Below are positions 1-9,592 of a stretch of DNA of 64,000 bases, one piece after another (position 1 is the stretch's first letter; each line of letters begins with the position of its first letter). The DNA comes from an uncultured Treponema sp. (lineage in GTDB: Bacteria > Spirochaetota > Spirochaetia > Treponematales > Treponemataceae). Below the pieces are notes generated by a model. The model was not told the DNA's origin. It searched no databases and saw nothing but the letters and a program-made list of their open reading frames with translations. The position numbers were made by a program, and so were the translations under genes. The stretch covers positions 1 to 64,000 of the forward strand of contig CAMVHR010000010.1 in assembly GCA_947167345.1 (NCBI GenBank), written 5' to 3'.

Positions 1-1761
1 TTGCCATGAATCAAAGCCTTTGTCCTTGTCGTACTGACTTGTGAAAAGCTCTTTTGGAAACTGGGCTTTTTGTAAAAGCCAGTCTTTTTCGTTTGAATAA
101 AAATCTTGTTCACTGACTGTGTTTTGCTCGGTAAGGTAACTGTGGCAAAGTGAATAGCCTTTGAATGTTTTTTCTGCTGCAGTAAAGAAAATTCCATCTT
201 GAGCAGAAAGATTATACAGCCGAATAAAAAGTTCTGAAACATCTGTGTCTTGTGTAAAGCCTAGTTTTGCTCTTTTGTCGTCTCGCAAAAAAGAAAGCTG
301 TTTGTATAGGATTGAAAGTGATGCCTGACTTGAATCTATGATTGCCTGCACACTGAATGGAGCTGTTGCTGAAAGCCTGTATGGAAGAATCTGAACTCCT
401 GTGTTTGCATTTTGTGCCAAATACATTTTTTGAGAAAGACTGTTGGTAAAAAAGTGGAACGGTGAGTGTATCTTGCAGTCTGAAAATTCATTTTCCAAGT
501 CTATGAGTATGCCAAGTTCTGTAATGCATCGGCTTATTATGAGGTCGCTTTGCTGCGAGCAGAGGCTCATGTCAAAAAACTTTTCCCTGAAAGAAAAATA
601 TTCTTCCCTTATTTTTGAAAACGTTACGGAGTTTACAAAAGATTTAAGAGTTTTCTTTAGGCTTTCATAGTATGTGCTTAGAAGTTCTTCCTGTGGTTGC
701 GTGTTGAATGCCTGTTCCCAAACATCAATAGTTTTTCCGTTATATGTGTATGAACAAAGACAGTTGTTGTCCTGCCCGAATTTTATGAGACTTAAATTAA
801 GTTCTTCTTCTTTCCACGGAAGGTCTTTGTTTAACAAAAGTTTTTTTATGCTGTCAAAAGAAAAGTCTGTCTGCACGCATTGCTGGGCAAGAGAAAAGAA
901 ACTGCCTGCTCCAAAAGATGCTAGCGGCTGTCCGCTTTTTAGAACAAAAGGAATTTCGTATAAAGAAAGTTCCCTTTCTATGTATGGCGTGTAGGTCTGT
1001 ATGTCTGGAATGCTTAAAGCCATGCAGGACCAGCTGATGTTTTTTTCATCGTGCATTTTCCGCAGGTACTGTGCCACACTGCGGATTTCTGCACGTGAGT
1101 TTTTATAGAAGTTTACAGAAGGGTGCTCTTCTAAAGAATTTTCTATGCTGTTTGCAAGATGAATGAGCTGTATGTCTGGGCTTGATTCCAGTATTGGTTT
1201 GTATTCAAACCAGTCCATCAGAATTTCTGGGTAGAATATTATGTATGTGTTTCCGTTAGATTTAAATGGCGGCGTTTCCCATGCTGGGTCAAAGCAGTTG
1301 TGACTTTCAAGAAAATCTTTATAGCAGTTGTATATGTTAAGTAAATCTGTGTCTTCTTCATCTGGCGCAAGATTCTTTTCTTCAAAATGTTTTTTCCATT
1401 GAAACAAAGATGGAAGAAGTGAGGCTATGCTGTCTGTAAAACTTTCGGCTTCGTGTGCATATTTTTCTGGGATGATGGAATGCAGGATGGGGTTTTTAGA
1501 GTTTAGATTGATTAAGTGTGATGCAAAAATCTGCCTCATTGCAGAAGGTATGGACTGCTTTTCCTGCTGCTGGCTTCTTATTGAGGATCCTTTGAAATCG
1601 TCCCATGCAATAAAACGTTCCATTGCAACTGCTGATGTATCTGTTATTAATGTAGCCCTGTCTGCCCACATTTCTGCGGAAATCTGTGTTGGAAAAACGA
1701 AAATTACATTTTGATTTTTTATGTAGTTTTTTAATGCGTCTTCTATCTGTAAGTTTTTCAT
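1..1761 (-). CDS. AddB/RecB-like exonuclease-family protein (N-terminal part, runs off the window start)
   Basis: My translation of the minus strand from ATG at 1761 is open to position 1 (MKNLQIEDALKNYIKNQNVIFVFPTQISAEMWADRATLITDTSAVAMERFIAWDDFKGSS...AEIRSVAQYLRKMHDEKNISWSCMALSIPDIQTYTPYIERELSLYEIPFVLKSGQPLASFGAGSFFSLAQ). Resembles the inactivated-helicase part of AddB/RecB-like proteins. Missing from the ORF track because it is incomplete. Confidence 0.65.
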   Translation of the reverse strand, partial: MKNLQIEDALKNYIKNQNVIFVFPTQISAEMWADRATLITDTSAVAMERFIAWDDFKGSSIRSQQQEKQSIPSAMRQIFASHLINLNSKNPILHSIIPEKYAHEAESFTDSIASLLPSLFQWKKHFEEKNLAPDEEDTDLLNIYNCYKDFLESHNCFDPAWETPPFKSNGNTYIIFYPEILMDWFEYKPILESSPDIQLIHLANSIENSLEEHPSVNFYKNSRAEIRSVAQYLRKMHDEKNISWSCMALSIPDIQTYTPYIERELSLYEIPFVLKSGQPLASFGAGSFFSLAQQCVQTDFSFDSIKKLLLNKDLPWKEEELNLSLIKFGQDNNCLCSYTYNGKTIDVWEQAFNTQPQEELLSTYYESLKKTLKSFVNSVTFSKIREEYFSFREKFFDMSLCSQQSDLIISRCITELGILIDLENEFSDCKIHSPFHFFTNSLSQKMYLAQNANTGVQILPYRLSATAPFSVQAIIDSSQASLSILYKQLSFLRDDKRAKLGFTQDTDVSELFIRLYNLSAQDGIFFTAAEKTFKGYSLCHSYLTEQNTVSEQDFYSNEKDWLLQKAQFPKELFTSQYDKDKGFDSWQ

Positions 1762-1900
1762 GTTCAACTCTGTTTAATAGTACCAGTTCCAGACATATTC
1801 TTCAAGGCTGAAAAAATGGCTTTACTATATGTGATATTTGTTGACGACAAAGGAATTTTTGTATATATTCTACAGTCTTGACGGAATGATGGCAGAAGAA

Positions 1901-2771
1901 TTAATACATATCCTTCAGAGTGACCAGCGTATAGCCTCTGGTATTTTCAATGACATAATCTGTAAAGCCTGAAAGAGAAAACAACATGACTTCTAAATTT
2001 GAAGCGGAAAAATAATTAAGTTTTTCCTGAAAAATCTCAAGATCTTCTTTGCCGAAATTTTCTGATTTAAATTTACATTCGCCTGCCAGAACGTATTTTT
2101 TCCCATCTATTCCTAGCAAATCTATTTCAATAGACTTAATTTCTTTTCCAATTTTTACAGAGCTCTGGTATTCAATAATATCCGTCAAGAAACAGGGTAT
2201 CTTTTTAGTTCCTACATTATTCAGAATATAATCTTTTGCCATCTTTTCAAAAACGCTGCCCATAAATTGGTGCAGGTTGTGCTTTACTTTTTGCTCATAA
2301 TAGATTTTTCCTTTACCACTGTTTATAAGGCTTGCACCTGGAGCGACATAGCGAAAATAAAAATTAATCATGGAATCTGTAATTAGATAATACGGTTTGG
2401 GAATTTCACGACGTTCAACGACTTCTGCAGAAATAAGATTCTTAAATTACAAAAATAATCCTTTCTTTAACAGACTCTTCTGCCAGATAATCAAATATTG
2501 AATCGAATGAATCAAATTTCAATTTTCCACTGAGGTTTGGAGCAAGACTTTCAAGGACATCATTTCCCATTCTTAACAGAAGTTCGGATTCTGTCATTTC
2601 AGTGCTTACGAAAGAGACTGATTTACATTTATTAATTTCAATGAATTTATTTACAAGCGTTGTTTTTCCAACTCGCCTGCGGCCAAAAAGGACGGCCATA
2701 TTAAATCCTTTCTTATCATAAAGTTCCTGAAGTGCAGAGAGTTCCTCTTTTCTTCCTATGAATTTACTCAT
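1901..2771 (-). pseudogene. Decayed prokaryotic AAA ATPase (DUF234-type), internally deleted
   Basis: N-terminal piece 2442-2771 (MSKFIGRKEELSALQELYDKKGFNMAVLFGRRRVGKTTLVNKF, Walker A) stops right after the Walker B-like strand (ERIIFVI*). C-terminal piece (EVVERREIPKPYYLITDSMINFYFRYVAPG...) follows immediately. The intervening ATPase core is missing. Confidence 0.75.
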
Positions 2772-2806
2772 AACCGCGATCCTTTCTTTACAGCTGTGAT
2801 TTAATA

Positions 2807-2866
2807 TTACTGAAATGAATTCTACTAGAGTTAATTCTAGTAGAGTTCACTCTAGTAATGTTAAGT
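2807..2866. repeat. 15-bp-period tandem array upstream of the ATPase remnant
   Basis: TTACTGAAATGAATT (2807, degenerate) / CTACTAGAGTTAATT (2822) / CTAGTAGAGTTCACT (2837) / CTAGTAATGTTAAGT (2852). Also contains the inverted repeat CTACTAGA-gttaat-TCTAGTAG. Confidence 0.75.
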
Positions 2867-3048
2867 GAATGGAAATTATTTGTCAACAAGAAAAATCCTT
2901 ATTCAAACTTCGCATCCTAATATTGTCTGCAAATTTTTATAGGATTTATCAGAAGGTTTTCTTTGGTATAAATTTTCGCAAAATTAATGTGAAAATAGAA
3001 AATTCTTGTTGTGTTTTAGTAAAGCCTGAAAAACTGCTTTACTATTGC

Positions 3049-3452
3049 AAACGGTGCAGAAATAATAGGAAATGCTGATAATAATACGGTTTCAAGTCCA
3101 GAAATAGCAGCTGCTTTACCATTAGCCACTATGGAAAATGTACCAGAAGAAATAAGTTCTGCAATTACGGAGTCCATTACAGAACAAACTTCATCTCAGA
3201 ATCTGTATAAAGAAATACCTGCTAATTCAGCAACGGCATGGGGACTTTCTAAAAGACGAAGGATATGACAGCAATAAAGATGCATGTTATCCGAATGTCC
3301 GAAAATATGAAGCCCCTGATGTTGAGGGCGGAATTACTGGAATAAGGCTATGCCGTTCATTAAACAGAACTCCTAAAAAGAAAAGTTTGATTGAGAGCAT
3401 AACAGGCTTTTTTATAGGATTGTTCAAGTGATTGTTGATACTTGTATGATAT
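3049..3452 (+). pseudogene. Collapsed duplicate of the 6170-12188 cassette (Ser-rich protein fragment fused to FGE-protein 3' end)
   Basis: 3049-3251 is nearly identical to 6170-6372. 3247-3452 is nearly identical to 11983-12188. Junction shares TTCTA. Confidence 0.9.
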
Positions 3453-3505
3453 AAACAAAAAGTGTTGTCTCCTTCTTTCAGGAAATGCCTCTGTTTTATA
3501 GAAAA

Positions 3506-3934
3506 TTAAATACTATCATTAAACGGTGTCTCTTGATATTTTAATGTACCGTTTCGTTTCCTGAAAGCCTTTTCTGCCTTCTTAAATTGAGTTCCATGTA
3601 AATCTTTTTGGACTCTGGAAAGTGAAATTCTTCCATGGTAAGAATCTAAATTAGTACATTTGCAAAAGTAATCGAGAGAAGTTTCTAGCTGTCTACTTGC
3701 CCATTCCCTGTCTTTTCCTTTTAATTCAATAAGATATGCAGCATTTTCTTGTACAATAAGAGCATAATCGCATTTATTGCCATTTTTTATTAAAACACCA
3801 TCAACACGAAGTGCTAGAACTTTTTTTTCATTTTTATTTTCAGCATGATAAATGCTTTTACTTCTTGCATCTTTCAAGGATATGTTTTTTCGAGTGTCCT
3901 CAAACAGCTTTGCTTCATTTGGAAAATCATTCAT
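3506..3934 (-). CDS. Small PD-(D/E)XK nuclease-like partner of the upstream ATPase
   Basis: MNDFPNEAKLF...KCDYALIVQENAAYLIELKGKDREWASRQLETSL: D...ExK followed by QLxxSL. ATG at 3934 overlaps the ATPase stop by 8 nt. Confidence 0.6.
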   Translation of the reverse strand: MNDFPNEAKLFEDTRKNISLKDARSKSIYHAENKNEKKVLALRVDGVLIKNGNKCDYALIVQENAAYLIELKGKDREWASRQLETSLDYFCKCTNLDSYHGRISLSRVQKDLHGTQFKKAEKAFRKRNGTLKYQETPFNDSI

Positions 3935-5171
3935 GATCTGAAAACTCCAAATCTTCCAAACGGGAATACTCTTCATTTATTGTTTTAGAACAAGTATCTA
4001 TTTCAGCAGGATTTATCTGTTCAATTTCAGAATCTTTTATGTCATAAATGCTGCCTTCTTTTATGACATACGCAGAAACATCACAATAATCTATGTGATA
4101 CTTTTGTTGCTTTATCATCTCTGAGTGAAAACCTTGGCGTCTAAGGGTTCCTGCATAAATGCAGTTATTCAAAGTTTCCAATACATAAGGACTGTGTGTT
4201 GTAATGAGCAGTGAATTGTTTTTCCTCTTGTTTGCATGAATGACAAGGGAATCTACAAGCCATTTTTGAGATTCTGGAAACAGATTTTGCTCTGGTTCTT
4301 CTACAATATTTATAAGATATTCGTTTATGTATTTTGAATATGAATCTGAATAATCCAGAATATCATTATCTGTAAAATTTTTATTTACACCTGAAACAAA
4401 TAGCAGATTCAGATTTTTCACGACATTTTCATTCTTAATGCCAGATAATATTTCTGACTGTTCATCAGAACTTAAAGAACAGAGCTTTTTCAAAATTGAT
4501 TGTGCGACATCTTGTGAAAGATATTCAGTTACAAGCATGAGTGGAATCATGGACTGTAAGCCACTGGAAGCAAAAGCTACTGGTAGTGCGACATTTGAAT
4601 TTGGTTCAGATACAATAAGAGAGTCGGTAGGCTCATCATATTTTAAACTGTATTTTCCAAGTGGAACTATATCATTATTAGTAAAATACTCATTTTTAGA
4701 TTTTTTTATTTCCTGCTGCAACCATTTGATTGTCTGTGGTAGATTTTTTATTTTATCTGCACCTGCCAGGACTGAAATTACATTGCGTTCGGAAGCAATG
4801 TACATGATTTTTGGACGCTTGTAATTTGCTTTTTGCTGTAGCGTAATTGTAAAATGATTTTTTATATATGTAAAATTTACAAAATCTCCATAGTATGCAA
4901 GTTCTGAGTCTTGCGTAAAATAGGAAGCTGGAAGTTGCTGATTTTTGCATAGGTCTATAAAGTCTTTTTCTGAAAAATCATCTTTTCCATAATCGCCACG
5001 AAAAAGTGCTTTTTCAAGCCAAGAGAAAGATGAATATAATTTTGCAACAGTACTTTTTCCTGCTCCCTGTTCCCCAATGAAAACTGAAAACTTACAGATA
5101 TTCATAAAACCGTCATTGTCTGTGAAACCATTTTTTATTGGACCGAAATTTTTTATTTTCAAGGTAACCAT
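3927..5171 (-). CDS. AAA family ATPase, OLD-like/ABC-type
   Basis: MVTLKIKNFGPIKNGF...FIGEQGAGKST (Walker A), SSGLQSMIPL (signature), NIVEEPEQNLFP (Walker B), LLITTHSPYVLE (H-loop). ATG at 5171 preferred over the track start. Confidence 0.85.
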   Translation of the reverse strand: MVTLKIKNFGPIKNGFTDNDGFMNICKFSVFIGEQGAGKSTVAKLYSSFSWLEKALFRGDYGKDDFSEKDFIDLCKNQQLPASYFTQDSELAYYGDFVNFTYIKNHFTITLQQKANYKRPKIMYIASERNVISVLAGADKIKNLPQTIKWLQQEIKKSKNEYFTNNDIVPLGKYSLKYDEPTDSLIVSEPNSNVALPVAFASSGLQSMIPLMLVTEYLSQDVAQSILKKLCSLSSDEQSEILSGIKNENVVKNLNLLFVSGVNKNFTDNDILDYSDSYSKYINEYLINIVEEPEQNLFPESQKWLVDSLVIHANKRKNNSLLITTHSPYVLETLNNCIYAGTLRRQGFHSEMIKQQKYHIDYCDVSAYVIKEGSIYDIKDSEIEQINPAEIDTCSKTINEEYSRLEDLEFSDHE

Positions 5172-5312
5172 AACATTATTATACCAATTTAATGTAAAAA
5201 TAGAAGTATATTTTGTAGATTTCATAATGGAGCCTTGTCGTGAACCAAAACAGCTTTACAGTCTGTATTAACAGTGATAGTATAAAGACAGTTTTAATAC
5301 AGAGACAATAAA

Positions 5313-6932
5313 ATGAATGGAGATGAAAAAGTCTTAAAATTTGCAACAGAATTGACGGATGAACAGCTTTTTGCTGTAAATGGAGGAGGCTGGCGTTCTA
5401 GTAGCAGCTCCAGTTCATCAAGTAGCAGTTCTCGTTCTTCTGGTAGGAGTTCCAGCTATTCGAGCGGTTCGCACGGAGGCTCTGGAAGCAGCCGTTCGTC
5501 AGGAAGCAGCTCAAAATCTTCTGGTAGCAGCTCAAAATCAAGTGGAAGCTCAAAAAGTAGTGGTAGCAGCCTGGGAAGTAAAATCAGTAGTGCAGCATCA
5601 AGCATAGGAAGCAAGATTAGCAGTGCGGCATCGAGCGTAGCATCAAAAGTCAGCAGTGCTGTAAGCGGAAACAAACAGAATTCCAGCCAGCAGAAGTCTG
5701 GTGCCCAGAAAGCGGCAGCAGTGGCTAAAGGACATATAAATTCTAGTCCAGCAAGCGTTGTTGCCGGTACTGCGGGAACCGGTGCAAAGACATCAAAGCC
5801 GTCAGGAACGGCAGCAACTTCTACTACTGCTACACAAAAGCCTCAGGCAACAGCCAGTGCACCGCAAAATACAGTTACCGTGACAAGAACAACAAACAGT
5901 AGTGCTGATAATGCACCTACGGGAATGACGGGAAGTTCGTCAACTTACCTGTCAGGAAACTTTTCATCATGGAATAATACATCTTCTAGTACAAGTACAG
6001 GACAGAAGCCTAAAACTAATTCATGGAATAGTAGCAGTTCAAGTTCTTCCAGCAGCAGTTCGAATTATTCAAGTGGAGGAAGCAGTTACAGTAATAATAC
6101 GGATTATAGAGGTTATCCTCATACTACGCAGTATATTTCAGCTCCTCAGACAGAAGCCGTTTCTTCTGTAAACGGTGCAGAAATAGTAGGAAATGCTGAT
6201 AATAATACGGTTTCAAGTCCAGAAACAGCATCTGCTTTACCATTATCCACTATGGAAAATGTACCTGAAGAAATAAGTTCTGCAATTACGGAGTCCATTA
6301 CAGAACAAACTTCATCTCAGAATCTGTATAAAGAAATACCTGCTAATTCAGCAACGGCATGGGGACTTTCTACGGAACTTGCAGACAAAAAGAATATGCA
6401 AGAGTATGAAGGTACAGATGATGATGACAAAATGAATGGCGAGGGAAATAAATTCAGCAAAAAAGGCTGTAAGATGGCTTCTACGGCAAAAATGATAAGT
6501 GATGCATTAGGAATAGATGTAAGTCTTATTGATATAAATAGTTATGATTCAAATAATGATGGATGCATGTCCGAAGAGGAGATAGCTTCTGCATTTAGGT
6601 CTTACCTTTCAGCAAATGATTCTGATGCAGAGTTAAAAACCGACTATTGGAAAGATAAGCTTTCAAAAGAAAAGCTAAATGAAATAGTAGCAAAAGAAGA
6701 AGGTACTACGTATGTACTTGGACAAGCAAAAGATGTTTTTGGCGGTGATCATTGGGTTGTACTTACAGGCTACAGACTTAATGATAATGGACAGATACAG
6801 TTTAATTATTCTGGTTCTAGTGTAAATGATGCTAAGCAGCATAGAAATTATATTTTAGGTGAAGCTCTTAGTACACAAAGTGATACATATACTATAACTA
6901 AAATAGAAACATATACATTAGTAAAACATTGA
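5313..6932 (+). CDS. Double-glycine-leader, Ser-rich protein with EF-hand loop and C39-like papain-fold domain
   Basis: Leader MNGDEKVLKFATELTDEQLFAVNGG|GW; long Ser/Gly/Ala low-complexity stretch; EF-hand loop DSNNDGCMSEEE; C-terminal KKGCKMASTAKMISDALG ... GGDHWVVLTGY (Cys/His of C39-like peptidases). Confidence 0.7.
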   Translation: MNGDEKVLKFATELTDEQLFAVNGGGWRSSSSSSSSSSSSRSSGRSSSYSSGSHGGSGSSRSSGSSSKSSGSSSKSSGSSKSSGSSLGSKISSAASSIGSKISSAASSVASKVSSAVSGNKQNSSQQKSGAQKAAAVAKGHINSSPASVVAGTAGTGAKTSKPSGTAATSTTATQKPQATASAPQNTVTVTRTTNSSADNAPTGMTGSSSTYLSGNFSSWNNTSSSTSTGQKPKTNSWNSSSSSSSSSSSNYSSGGSSYSNNTDYRGYPHTTQYISAPQTEAVSSVNGAEIVGNADNNTVSSPETASALPLSTMENVPEEISSAITESITEQTSSQNLYKEIPANSATAWGLSTELADKKNMQEYEGTDDDDKMNGEGNKFSKKGCKMASTAKMISDALGIDVSLIDINSYDSNNDGCMSEEEIASAFRSYLSANDSDAELKTDYWKDKLSKEKLNEIVAKEEGTTYVLGQAKDVFGGDHWVVLTGYRLNDNGQIQFNYSGSSVNDAKQHRNYILGEALSTQSDTYTITKIETYTLVKH

Positions 6933-6946
6933 GTTTGGAGAAATAT

Positions 6947-8299
6947 ATGAAGAATCTTGTTTTAGAAAAATCATTATTAATATTATTATGTGTGAGTTTA
7001 TTCATTTCTTGTTCTAAAATTAAATCTGAGACTTTTACAGCTGAAGGTTCTGAAACAGTTACAGAAATGGCTTCTGTAGAAAATTCTGAAGATGGTTTTG
7101 AACAGCAAAATGAAAATTCAGAAAAAGAAGAAAGTTCAGAATTTGAGTCTGCCAGCCCAAGAATGATTCTTGTTGAAGGGGGAACATTTAAATTAGGAAC
7201 TGAAATAGAAGGTTTTCATGATGTTACAGTAAGTAGTTTTGAGATTGGAGAAACAGAGGTTACTATAGGACAGTATCAGTCTGTTACAGACGAAAAAGAA
7301 ATAGATGAAAGTTTGAGAAATTATCCTGTAACTGATGTAAACTGGTTTGAAGCTATCATATACTGCAATAAATTAAGCATGAAGTGCGGCTATGAACCTT
7401 GTTACAGCATAAATGGAGAAACAAATCCTTTTATGTGGAGTTCTGACATACCTTCTCTCACAGAAGATAAAGGTCAAGTAGGAGATATGACCGTATGGAA
7501 TACAGTGCAGTGTAATTTTAATGCAAATGGTTATAGGCTTCCGACACTTGCGGAATGGACATTTGCTGCTCAAGGCGGAAATGAAAGCAATCATACAAAA
7601 TACAGCGGAAGCAATATAATAAACGAAGTTGGTTGGACAGAAGAAAATTCAAAAGAAAGACATCAAGTTGCAACAAAAAAAGCAAATGAACTTGGCATTT
7701 ACGACATGAGTGGAAATGTCTGGGAATGGTGCTGGAATCGAATAAGTGCTTATGCGAGTGAACCTGAAATAAATCCTACAGGACCTAATGATGGAAATTA
7801 TTATAGAATGCGCTGTGGTGGAGGTTGGGGAACACCTGCATCATGCGGTGATATAACTAAGCATTCAAATGAAAGTCCTGATGTTCAGTCTCCATACATA
7901 GGGTTCCGTTTATGCCGTTCCATTGGGGATCGTACAGAAGTCCAAGCCGAAAAGTCTTCAGAAAATCCTTTCACTCATTGCTATTTTAACAGCGATAAAG
8001 ACCAGATTGTTCTAAGTAATGAAACCGGTAATTACAAACTTAGTGTCTGGCTGTACGGAACTCCAATTGAAGAAGGTGAATATCAAGTTTTCGGAAGCGA
8101 CAAGGAGACTCTGCTTGAAGGAGTTTTAGAGGAAGACAGTGACAGCAGGGACGTAAAGACAACGCTCTTTATCAGTTATTCGGAAGGTGTAATAAAAGTG
8201 TCTGGTTCTGCACAGCTGTATAAACCTCATAGTGCTACAAAGAGCGGTGAAATCTTAGATTTCAACTATGAAGGAAGCCTTGTAAAATTAATGGAATAA
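6947..8299 (+). CDS. FGE-sulfatase/SUMF1-fold lipoprotein
   Basis: Lipobox LCVSLFISC; MILVEGGTFKLG, YRLPTLAEWTFAAQGG, GNVWEWCWN, GFRLCRS motifs. Confidence 0.85.
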   Translation: MKNLVLEKSLLILLCVSLFISCSKIKSETFTAEGSETVTEMASVENSEDGFEQQNENSEKEESSEFESASPRMILVEGGTFKLGTEIEGFHDVTVSSFEIGETEVTIGQYQSVTDEKEIDESLRNYPVTDVNWFEAIIYCNKLSMKCGYEPCYSINGETNPFMWSSDIPSLTEDKGQVGDMTVWNTVQCNFNANGYRLPTLAEWTFAAQGGNESNHTKYSGSNIINEVGWTEENSKERHQVATKKANELGIYDMSGNVWEWCWNRISAYASEPEINPTGPNDGNYYRMRCGGGWGTPASCGDITKHSNESPDVQSPYIGFRLCRSIGDRTEVQAEKSSENPFTHCYFNSDKDQIVLSNETGNYKLSVWLYGTPIEEGEYQVFGSDKETLLEGVLEEDSDSRDVKTTLFISYSEGVIKVSGSAQLYKPHSATKSGEILDFNYEGSLVKLME

Positions 8300-8301
8300 A
8301 A

Positions 8302-9573
8302 TTGAAAAGATTTTACTATTTCTTAATTCCTATTGTCTTATGTGCGTGTTCAAAGAATTTTGTACAGCAGTCGTCTGCACAAGAAGAAACTTCATCTTTT
8401 CAGAAAACAGATATAGAAGTTCCTTTTTATCCTGCTGTTTTTGGAGGAGTTCAAAATCAGTCGGATGGAACTCAGTTATTACTTATTAGAGAATATGACA
8501 AGTCTGAACCTGAAGCCTGTAACACAGCTTATAAGTCTGTAATCATTCCCAAAAAGCCTTGTGAAGACCGATTTATTCCTGTCCAGATGCAAGATAGCAG
8601 TTTATGGACTTATGCGGATGTTTGTAAGAAAGGTTTACCTATTGTTCCTGCAGTTTTTGCGGAAGTAAGACCTTTCAAAGATGGGCTTGGTGCAGTTTGT
8701 CGTGATGGACTTTGGGGATTTATAGATGAGAATGGAAAGCTTGCTGTCAATTTTGACTATATCTCAGTTCAAGATTTTTACAACGGAATATGCATTGTTT
8801 CTTTTATGCAAGGTGAAAAGAAATGGTGGGGAGGTATAGACAGAAGTGGAAAGCTGCTTTTTTCTATTCCAGACAGAACATGGTCTACAGATGGTGTCTC
8901 TGATATTTACAATTTCTATGAGTATGATTATGCCAAAGGAAAGACAGATAATGGAGAATGTTTTATTTCTAGAAGTGGTGAAATTCTTTTAAATAATATA
9001 ACTTTGGGAGATATAGAATTCCTTACAATGAAAGATGACCGCTTTGATTTTGAATATGGAAATAAAACTTTATGTGTTCGAGGATTTTTTGATGATAAGC
9101 TTTACTTACAGACGAAAAGTGAGAGCCGTTCAACTCTTTACGGTGCATTTGACAGGTCTGGAAAATGGATTATAGAACCTGTTCATAAGAATTATTCAGA
9201 AGTCATAGGCATTATAAATAATTCTAAAATTGAAGGAATAAAGCCTTTTCTGAGCACCAGCGTACAAGACGAGGATACAAAGCTGTTTGGTCTAAAAGAC
9301 AGAAACGAAATGTGGCTGGTACAGCCCGAATATGCATTTATTCTGGCAGATAAAGACAATGGATATTTTATTTTGATGACAACGGATGAAAAGTTTGGAG
9401 TTGCTGATGCTTACGGAAGAATAACTGTAGTTCCGAATTATGAAGATATTGCATGCATACATACTAATCCTTTATATTTCTGTGCTTGCAGAAATGGAAA
9501 ATATGGAATTATAAATTTGTCAGGAAAAGAATTGTATTCATTTGAAAATGATGACATGATTTTTCTAGATTGA
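8302..9573 (+). CDS. WG-repeat lipoprotein
   Basis: TTG start; MKRFYYFLIPIVLCACSKN lipobox; repeats such as GLWGFIDENGKLAVNFDYISV and GKYGIINLSGKEL. Confidence 0.75.
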   Translation: MKRFYYFLIPIVLCACSKNFVQQSSAQEETSSFQKTDIEVPFYPAVFGGVQNQSDGTQLLLIREYDKSEPEACNTAYKSVIIPKKPCEDRFIPVQMQDSSLWTYADVCKKGLPIVPAVFAEVRPFKDGLGAVCRDGLWGFIDENGKLAVNFDYISVQDFYNGICIVSFMQGEKKWWGGIDRSGKLLFSIPDRTWSTDGVSDIYNFYEYDYAKGKTDNGECFISRSGEILLNNITLGDIEFLTMKDDRFDFEYGNKTLCVRGFFDDKLYLQTKSESRSTLYGAFDRSGKWIIEPVHKNYSEVIGIINNSKIEGIKPFLSTSVQDEDTKLFGLKDRNEMWLVQPEYAFILADKDNGYFILMTTDEKFGVADAYGRITVVPNYEDIACIHTNPLYFCACRNGKYGIINLSGKELYSFENDDMIFLD

Positions 9574-9592
9574 TATTGTAAAAAGATAAAAA

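Noticed and set aside
443-1714. Three plus-strand ORFs in the track (443-670, 674-994, 1427-1714)
   Set aside because: They lie antisense inside a continuous minus-strand coding frame that runs off the window start.
2807-2866. CRISPR array at the short tandem repeats
   Set aside because: Units of 15, 33 and 22 bp are contiguous repeats without spacers, and no cas genes are present.
5380-5674. Overlapping ORFs in other frames of the Ser-rich region
   Set aside because: Low-complexity AGC/TCA repeats keep several frames open. Only the 5313 frame has a leader and a downstream domain.
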